The position numbers were made by a program, and so were the translations under genes. A DNA stretch of 35,894 nt, taken from positions 1 to 35,894 of the forward strand of contig JAILLF010000052.1 in the NCBI GenBank assembly GCA_024693365.1, read 5' to 3'. Of the stretch, positions 30,824 through 35,894 are shown piece by piece. The notes under the pieces are model-generated. The model saw nothing but the letters and a program-made list of their open reading frames with translations. It had not been told where the DNA came from and ran no database searches. Source of the stretch: Acetatifactor sp. GTDB lineage: Bacteria; Bacillota; Clostridia; Lachnospirales; Lachnospiraceae. How positions within the stretch are numbered: the first letter of the stretch is position 1; every line of letters begins with the position of its first letter.

Positions 30824-31640
30824 GCATGTACGGAAGTTTTGATTGCAGACACGCGTAAGGAAGCAAAGTGCGAAATTGCGTGTACGGATTTTGGAGGGAT
30901 ACACGCAAGATGAGAGAAAGCACAAAATGACGTGTACGGGTTTTTTGAGGGATACATGCGAGAAGAGAGAAAGCACAAAATGACGTGTACGGGTTTTTTG
31001 AGGGATACATGCGAGAAGAGAGAAAGCACAAAATGACGTGTACGAATTTTTGAGGGATACACGCAAGATGAGAGAAAGCACAAAATGACGTGTACGGGAT
31101 TTTTGAGGGATACATGCGAGATGAGAGAAAGCACAAAATGACGTGTACGGGATTTTGGAGGGATACACGCAAGATGAGAGAAAGCACAAAATGACGTGTA
31201 CGGATTTTGGAGGGATACATGCGAGAAGAGAGAAAGCACAAAATGACGTGTACGGGTTTTGGAGGGATACATGTGAGAAGAGAGAAAGCACAAAATGACG
31301 TGTACGGATTTTGGAGGGATACACGCAAGATGAAGAAAATACTAAATTGCGTGTACGGATTTTGGAGGGATACACGCAAGATGAAGAAAATACTAAATTG
31401 CGTGTACGGGTTTTTTGAGGGATACATGCGGAATGAAAGACAATACAATAACGCATGTTCATGTTGCTTCAGGGCTTACACGCGAAAAACATTTTGGCAG
31501 AGAATACGTGTAAATGTTGCAGGTAATGCTTGAATTAGTCGAAAAAAAGACACGCTAAAAGTGGCAATATGAATATATACGTGTAGAGAGAAATTTTGCA
31601 TACACGTGAATTTGGTAAATTAAATAATTACCGTGTATGT
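30824..31640 (+). repeat. large tandem hairpin array, ~52-bp units, with decayed edges
   Basis: Eleven good units begin (at CGTGTACG) at 30879, 30931, 30984, 31037, 31089, 31142, 31195, 31247, 31299, 31350 and 31401, spaced 51-53 bp. Each has a 5' arm (A/G)CGTGTA, a loop like CGGATTTTGGAGGGA, and a 3' arm TACACGC or TACATGC/T. A spacer like AAGATGAGAGAAAGCACAAA follows. The TACAT variant still pairs by G-U. Two unit types, ending CAAGATG or CGAGAAG, are interspersed. Degenerate relatives extend to 30824 and to about 31640, including a perfect ACGTGTA/TACACGT pair (31579-31607). It fills the 950-base gap between the vanZ-like and hydrolase genes. No protein-coding gene is supported in it. Confidence 0.92.
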
Positions 31641-31714
31641 TGTCATTCAAGGAGCGTTTGGTTTGTTGTAATGATGCAGAAAGTCTTTAATGATGAAAGT
31701 GTTTTGGAGCAAAA

Positions 31715-32569
31715 ATGGGTAGAAATCTAAAAAAAGGGAAAATCATGCGTATTGTAATCATTGTCATTGTGTTGGCGGCAATTCTTTTAATCGGATGGAA
31801 CAAGCTTCAGGAGTATTTCTTCTTTCATCCGTGGAATGACCTGACTTCCTATCGAAAGCTTCAGAAGCTGGATGAGTTTCAGGAGATTGTGATCAAGAAT
31901 GAGAAAGTGAATCTGTCGGGCTGGTTTTGGAATCTCCAGAAGACGGAAGGACCGGCGCCGTTAGTCATTTTCTTTACCGGCAATGCCCAGAATTCTTCCA
32001 ACACAATGTACCATTATTACGAATCCGGAAAAATGAAGGACGTGTTTGGAGGGTATAATCTGATGATCGTCGATTATCCCGGATACGGCATGAGCAAAGG
32101 GAAACCTTCTGATGACAGCATGTTTGTTGCCTCAAATTACGTATTTGAGCATGCGGCAAACATGCAGGAAGTGGAGAAAGAAAGAATCGTGATCATGGGT
32201 TACAGCATTGGAACGGGAGTTGCCACGTATTGTGCCAGCAAGAATGCGGCCAGCGGATTGATCTTGGTCGCGCCATATGACAAGGCCCTTAGTTTGTATA
32301 ATGATGCGATAGACAGTTTTTACGGTCCCATGGAAAGCCTTGCAAAATATAGATTTGATTCGGTAACCTATGCCAAGGACGTACAAGAGCCAACGATCAT
32401 TTTCACGTCCAAGGGGGATGAGGTGATCAATTACAAGCATTCGCTGAGTTTGGCGGAGAAGTTCCCGGAATTGAAGGACGTGGTGATCCTGGAGGGCGTG
32501 GATCATAATGGATATTTTTCAAGAAAAGAGGTATTGGAGGGGATTCGGGGATTTTTAGAGGGGGAATGA
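31715..32569 (+). CDS. membrane-anchored alpha/beta hydrolase
   Basis: The 284-residue protein has one N-terminal membrane anchor (about 11-28, MRIVIIVIVLAAILLIGW) and an alpha/beta hydrolase domain facing outward or inward. Key motifs are VIFFTGNAQNSS (oxyanion loop), IVMGYSIGTG (nucleophile Ser164), FTSKGDEVI (acid Asp) and GVDHNGYF (catalytic His). This is the pattern of YqkD/FrsA-like serine hydrolases; the substrate is unknown. GGAG at 31706-31709 supports ATG 31715. An in-frame ATG at 31745 with AAAGGG is an alternative that keeps the anchor. A terminator follows 37 bases after the stop. Confidence 0.85.
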   Translation: MGRNLKKGKIMRIVIIVIVLAAILLIGWNKLQEYFFFHPWNDLTSYRKLQKLDEFQEIVIKNEKVNLSGWFWNLQKTEGPAPLVIFFTGNAQNSSNTMYHYYESGKMKDVFGGYNLMIVDYPGYGMSKGKPSDDSMFVASNYVFEHAANMQEVEKERIVIMGYSIGTGVATYCASKNAASGLILVAPYDKALSLYNDAIDSFYGPMESLAKYRFDSVTYAKDVQEPTIIFTSKGDEVINYKHSLSLAEKFPELKDVVILEGVDHNGYFSRKEVLEGIRGFLEGE

Positions 32570-32606
32570 GGCCTTTTTTCCTATGAGATGAATGACGGGA
32601 CATACG

Positions 32607-32647
32607 GAACCGACAGCGGATTTTAGAATTCGCTGCCGGTTCTTTTT
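32607..32647 (+). terminator. intrinsic terminator (copy 1 of duplicated module)
   Basis: GAACCGACAGCG (32607-32618) pairs with CGCTGCCGGTTC (32631-32642), with one mismatch, and TTTTT follows. It ends the hydrolase gene. A related terminator precedes the second leader copy at 35644. Confidence 0.88.
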
Positions 32648-32685
32648 GCAGAGCAAGATAAAAGAATGTCATTACAGTGATATCG

Positions 32686-32799
32686 TCACAAAATAGATGA
32701 TGCGAATGCTTGATTTTGTCAATTAACGGCATAAATTTGCCATTTCCATAAAAAGCTTCTTTCAAAGGCTAGAATAGTCTTGAAGGAGGTGAGGCTATG
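32686..32799 (+). promoter_or_regulatory. duplicated leader, copy 1, with stem over the ribosome binding site
   Basis: About 114 bases are nearly identical to 35717-35830. CTTCTTTCAA (32756-32765) pairs fully, using two G-U pairs, with TTGAAGGAGG (32780-32789), which contains the ribosome binding site; the loop is 14 bases. TTGATT (32710-32715), 16 bases, then TAAATT is a weak promoter candidate upstream. The stem is conserved in both copies. Confidence 0.75.
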
Positions 32800-32811
32800 A
32801 ATGGACTGTGA
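32797..32811 (+). other. four-codon open frame after copy 1 of the leader
   Basis: The strong site GAAGGAGGTG is followed by ATG-AAT-GGA-CTG-TGA, giving Met-Asn-Gly-Leu. In copy 2 the same position starts a longer gene. It may be a leader peptide or a remnant of a lost gene. Confidence 0.45.
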
Positions 32812-32866
32812 GAGTGTTGCATGAAAGATGGTGAAAATATTGACGAGGAAAGGTGGAGAAGATAAA

Positions 32867-33238
32867 ATGAAACAAATAAGTGAGAAAATGCTTTTTAAGA
32901 GAAACAAAAAGAAATTTATATGTATGCTGGCACTATTGATGACAATGGTTATGGTTGCCGGGACATCCGTGTATGCGGCAGTTTGTCCAGCTTGTGAAGC
33001 AGGAGGAATTCATGCAGAATGTTTAGTTTACGAAACGCATTTATGGGATGCAACAACTGGCCATTGGGCAGAATATAACATTGGTGTTGTTCATCATAAG
33101 GAATGGTGCACCTACCATATATCTGAAAATAGAATAGATTGGGTCTGTCCGAATGGACACGGGACGGTTTCCAGCGCCATACATCATTACGAAAGTCATA
33201 GTTGTATTTATTGCGGTAGTAATGAATATTATTATTAA
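32867..33238 (+). CDS. small secreted Cys/His-rich protein
   Basis: The 123-residue precursor has a basic start, a hydrophobic core (about 17-31) and a probable signal cleavage after SVYAA (residue 38). The mature ~85 residues are rich in Cys and His: VCPACEAGGIHAEC, HHKEWCTYH, VCPNGHG, then HSCIYCG near the end. The pattern suggests metal binding or disulfides outside the cell. I do not recognise the family. GGTGGAG at 32853-32859 supports ATG 32867; an in-frame ATG at 32828 would only extend the basic start. A propeller/solute-binding lipoprotein gene follows after 13 bases and is probably co-expressed. Confidence 0.7.
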   Translation: MKQISEKMLFKRNKKKFICMLALLMTMVMVAGTSVYAAVCPACEAGGIHAECLVYETHLWDATTGHWAEYNIGVVHHKEWCTYHISENRIDWVCPNGHGTVSSAIHHYESHSCIYCGSNEYYY

Positions 33239-33251
33239 CGTTTGAGGATAT

Positions 33252-35606
33252 GTGAAAATGCAAAGAGGCGGTTTTATTATTGGGAAAAATCTGGCATGTT
33301 TTTATTTGTGTGTGATAGGATGTCTTTTTTTGTCTTGTTGTGAAGTAAAAAAAGGTGAAAATAAAACAAACGATAATAAAACCGCCATTTGCGATTGGGA
33401 AAAAAATGGATTTATGATCGGTGAAGACGTGAAATTACGTGAGAGTAGTTATCTGTGTAATTACGTCCGTTGGGATCATGACGATGAAGGAAATTCGAAA
33501 GAAACTTATTTTATTGATGCGGGTTCAAGAGGAGATTTTTTTTGGTATTTGGGCATGATTGCTGGGGAAGACGGCAATATGGTCTTGGGTGCAGAGGCAA
33601 CATACTTATTGGAAACCTATCAGATAAAGAACAAAGAAATTAATTGCAAAACTTTTTCTCCAAGGGATGTTGGTGCAATTGAAGAAAATGGATTATTTGT
33701 TGGAATGGACTTTACGCAGGACGGAAAATACTTGTTTCGATGGGCTGCATATGAGCTGACAAATGACCTGTACGTACAATGCAAGGATGAAATAATCATT
33801 TCCGACATGGAAGGAGATACCTCGTCGGTTGATTTCAGAGATGCTTTTGCGGAGGAAGACTTGGAAGCATATGAGCCATTTGAATTGGTATCGTGGCCAC
33901 TAGGGAAAGTCAGGGCATGTTCCGGAAATCAAATCTGGATTATGAGCCACGGAAAAACGGGAACGCAAAGGTTTTGTATTTTCGACCTGGATGGAAATAA
34001 GCGGATGGCGGTAAATGCAGATCAGGGACAGGCGTTCATGCAACCGTTCTTAAATGAAAACCTGGAAGTGATTTTACCCATACAAATGGATAATCGATTA
34101 GAATTACAGTGGTGTGACGTTGAGGCGAAAAGACTGCGTAAACTCACGGAATTTGACACTCGAAGGGATTTCATCAATGAATTCTGTGGGATGGAAGGAA
34201 ATAACGTGTATTATCAAGCCAGGGATCCCGTTTCGGGTATGAGACTGGGCGTGGTTAGGTGGAACGTTCAAAACGGCGAGAGGGAATGGATTCTTGGGCT
34301 TGACGTTAACAATATGGCTGGGAGCACTAAGTGGTGGTGCTTTGATGAAAGCAATCTGCAGGCCATTTTTTTAAGTTGGGGAGGATACGGAATTACAAAG
34401 GATTGGATCATCTCAGTTTCAGACGAAAAGAATACAAATGAAAAAGAAATCATGAGGATTGCCGATTTTTCCGGAGCTTCAAACATTTTGAAAAAGGGTG
34501 CGTCTGTAGCTTCGATGGAGAACTTGGCGGTTACTTACCAATATGAAGATGCGTCAACGGAAGATGCCAGAAATCAAGTCTTAATTGAATTAGCCCAGGG
34601 AAAAGGTCCCGAAATCATGTTTGTAAGAATGGATGATTTTTATGATTTGAGTGAGAAAGGGATTTTGCTTGACGTAAGTTCCTATATTAGTGAAGAACGA
34701 AAAGGAGAACTATTGCCTGGAGCGCTAGAGATTGGCAGAATTGAAAACCGCATTTTGGGAATTCCGTTGGGAGTACGGATAGAAACTCTGGTCGTAGGTA
34801 AGGGAATTGGCAAAATCGAAGAATGGGACATTGACACGGTAACAAGGCTAATGGAGGAAGGCAGACTAAACGGTGCCCTAAAAGCATCATTTTTACCCAA
34901 TTCCTATTTGGAACCGTTGCTCACGGTAAGCGTGTTGACAAGCTACATGTTGTCAAATTCCTTTTTAATTAACGCGGAACAAGGGAAGAGTAATTTTGAC
35001 GATGAACGATTTATTAAATTATTACAATTAACGAGAAATGATCTTAGTAAAAAGGCGCAGACTGAAGACGAACAGAATGACCTAACCTGGATCTATTTGA
35101 ATAATTATCCCGGATTGATTGAGTTTATGGCAAATGATTATCAAGAAAACAGAATGATGGGATTTCCTGAGCTGGAGGGGAAAGCAGCTTACTTGGTTGC
35201 TGCGGACGGCGTTCTTGTAATAAATAAAAACAATACTGACGACCAAGCGGTCAAGATTTTCCTGGAAAGCGTAACAAGTAAAGAGATTCAGGGGACAAGC
35301 GGTGATCCACAGATCAGCATTCGAAAGTTCAATCCGGCGGAATATCTTACGGTTGATAAAGAGGGAGTAGGATATTATTTTAATTCTTATCGTGCAGACC
35401 TGGTGGACGCCATGGAGCCAGATGACAATCCTTTGATACAGGCGGCTCAATTTCTTGAAAAATGTGTGCCGGCACCGAGGATAAGTTATCAGGTCCGGGA
35501 CATTCTTTTAGAAGAACTGCGAGCCATGTACGCTGAAAACAAGAATGAAAAAGAAACGGCGATAATTATTAATAATCGCGTTCAATTATTTCTTGATGAG
35601 CAGTAA
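33252..35606 (+). CDS. lipoprotein: propeller-like region fused to a solute-binding domain
   Basis: The 784-residue protein begins with a signal sequence ending LFLSCCEVKK, where a Cys (about residue 29-30) is a likely lipidation site. The N-terminal half (~50-420) is beta-rich with repeated blade-like strands. From ~425 the sequence resembles family 1/8 extracellular solute-binding proteins: NLAVTYQYEDASTEDARNQV, GKGPEIMFVRMDDFYDLSEK, then ILGIPLGVRIETLVVGKG. No ABC permease genes are adjacent, so it may bind a ligand for sensing rather than uptake. The start is GTG 33252 or ATG 33258, with GAGG at 33244-33247. Codon use is more AT-rich than in the MoxR region. Confidence 0.78.
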   Translation: MKMQRGGFIIGKNLACFYLCVIGCLFLSCCEVKKGENKTNDNKTAICDWEKNGFMIGEDVKLRESSYLCNYVRWDHDDEGNSKETYFIDAGSRGDFFWYLGMIAGEDGNMVLGAEATYLLETYQIKNKEINCKTFSPRDVGAIEENGLFVGMDFTQDGKYLFRWAAYELTNDLYVQCKDEIIISDMEGDTSSVDFRDAFAEEDLEAYEPFELVSWPLGKVRACSGNQIWIMSHGKTGTQRFCIFDLDGNKRMAVNADQGQAFMQPFLNENLEVILPIQMDNRLELQWCDVEAKRLRKLTEFDTRRDFINEFCGMEGNNVYYQARDPVSGMRLGVVRWNVQNGEREWILGLDVNNMAGSTKWWCFDESNLQAIFLSWGGYGITKDWIISVSDEKNTNEKEIMRIADFSGASNILKKGASVASMENLAVTYQYEDASTEDARNQVLIELAQGKGPEIMFVRMDDFYDLSEKGILLDVSSYISEERKGELLPGALEIGRIENRILGIPLGVRIETLVVGKGIGKIEEWDIDTVTRLMEEGRLNGALKASFLPNSYLEPLLTVSVLTSYMLSNSFLINAEQGKSNFDDERFIKLLQLTRNDLSKKAQTEDEQNDLTWIYLNNYPGLIEFMANDYQENRMMGFPELEGKAAYLVAADGVLVINKNNTDDQAVKIFLESVTSKEIQGTSGDPQISIRKFNPAEYLTVDKEGVGYYFNSYRADLVDAMEPDDNPLIQAAQFLEKCVPAPRISYQVRDILLEELRAMYAENKNEKETAIIINNRVQLFLDEQ

Positions 35607-35643
35607 GAAAATGAAGTGGTGGAATATATGACGTAACATACGG

Positions 35644-35679
35644 AACTGGCAGTGGATAAACATCCGCTGCCGGTTTTTT
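35644..35679 (+). terminator. intrinsic terminator (copy 2 of duplicated module)
   Basis: AACTGGCAGTGGAT (35644-35657) pairs with ATCCGCTGCCGGTT (35662-35675) using two G-U pairs around AAAC, followed by a T run. It ends the lipoprotein gene and matches the terminator at 32607 in sequence. Confidence 0.88.
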
Positions 35680-35716
35680 GAGTTTGCGCGACTAAAACAT
35701 GAATAAAGTGATCTAA

Positions 35717-35830
35717 TCACAAAATAGATGATGCGAATGCTTGATTTTGTCAATTAACGGCGTAAATTTGCTACTTCCATAAAAACCTTCTTTCAAAGGC
35801 TAGAATGGTCTTGAAGGAGGTGAGGTCATG
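35717..35830 (+). promoter_or_regulatory. duplicated leader, copy 2, with stem over the ribosome binding site
   Basis: This copy matches 32686-32799 closely. CTTCTTTCAA (35787-35796) pairs with TTGAAGGAGG (35811-35820) across a 14-base loop. The stem is unchanged although nearby bases differ (for example GGTC for AGTC in the loop, CC for GC before the stem). It leads into the partial gene at 35828. Confidence 0.75.
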
Positions 35831-35894
35831 AAGACGTTGTACTTGCGATTGTTAAGTATCATCGCGGCAGTGGCAGGAGGAGCTGCGTTAGTAG
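35828..35894 (+). CDS. start of a gene, probably membrane or exported (cut by window end)
   Basis: ATG 35828 follows GAAGGAGGTGAGGTC and begins MKTLYLRLLSIIAAVAGGAA before the window ends. The hydrophobic stretch after two basic residues looks like a signal peptide or first membrane helix. Only 22 codons are visible, so no family can be named. It sits behind the second copy of the duplicated leader and so may share regulation with the Cys/His-rich protein unit. Confidence 0.6.
   Translation, partial: MKTLYLRLLSIIAAVAGGAALV

Noticed and set aside
30606..31462. Minus-strand frames of 160-280 codons with repeated YPSKNPYTSFCAFS-like units
   Set aside because: Several overlapping frames are open at once because the repeat lacks stop codons on that strand. 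Unit length varies 51-53 bp, so the frame shifts between units. Not a protein repeat.
31207..31533. Plus-strand 108-codon frame in the second array, with SD-like GGAGGG before ATG in many units
   Set aside because: The GGAGGG and ATG are part of the hairpin loop and 3' arm. Units change frame from one to the next and no unit-length peptide is conserved.
30824..31640. CRISPR array or integron attC series
   Set aside because: Spacers are near-identical and no cassettes, integrase or cas genes are present in the window.

Overview
The window reads as a chromosomal stretch from a low-to-moderate GC Firmicute, most likely a gut Clostridia member close to Lachnospiraceae. This rests on strong purine-rich ribosome binding sites, many GTG/TTG starts, T-tailed hairpin terminators, and families typical of that group (CD3324, DUF3795, AraC-GyrI, VanZ, DUF3298 lipoproteins, heterodimeric ABC exporters). 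Every gene I can support lies on the + strand. No rRNA, tRNA, CRISPR array, transposase or phage gene was seen. The species assignment is inference.

Region 1 (1-13.4 kb) is an accessory archipelago of small-molecule response genes. It holds a DUF3795 tail and a truncated DUF3795 copy, GNAT, a GyrI-like fragment, TfoX-like, AraC-GyrI, an alpha-helical toroid-like protein, XRE-GyrI, a GNAT-headed chimera and a prematurely ended XRE/desulfoferrodoxin-like gene. A two-subunit ABC exporter (5.4-9.1 kb) follows, then a membrane protein, an aminoglycoside-phosphotransferase-like pseudokinase, CD3324, DinB, NUDIX and VOC genes. Several genes are truncated or fused, and short tandem repeats appear in gene ends and gaps.

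Region 2 (13.4-18.8 kb) starts with a strict 52-bp tandem array of hairpins. It continues with an ECF sigma factor, its probable anti-sigma partner, a small anchored protein, an AraC-kinase fusion, a small hypothetical protein and a Cys-rich membrane protein.

Region 3 (18.9-28.8 kb) is the most interesting functional block. MoxR ATPase, DUF58 and transmembrane transglutaminase genes are followed, behind a clear promoter, by a MotA/TolQ/ExbB-type channel protein and a TolR/ExbD-type partner. Two further membrane-anchored proteins have C-terminal parts resembling ExbD extracytoplasmic domains. An exported OB-like protein and a DUF3298 lipoprotein complete the block. I read it as a candidate ion-driven envelope machine in a Gram-positive cell.

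Region 4 (28.8-35.9 kb) holds an esterase and a vanZ-like gene whose ribosome binding site is buried in a 13-bp stem. A large array of ~52-bp hairpin repeats follows (30.8-31.6 kb), then a membrane-anchored serine hydrolase. The end of the window carries two copies of a terminator/leader module with a conserved stem that sequesters the Shine-Dalgarno sequence. The first copy precedes a secreted Cys/His-rich small protein and a propeller/solute-binding lipoprotein; the second precedes a gene cut by the window end.
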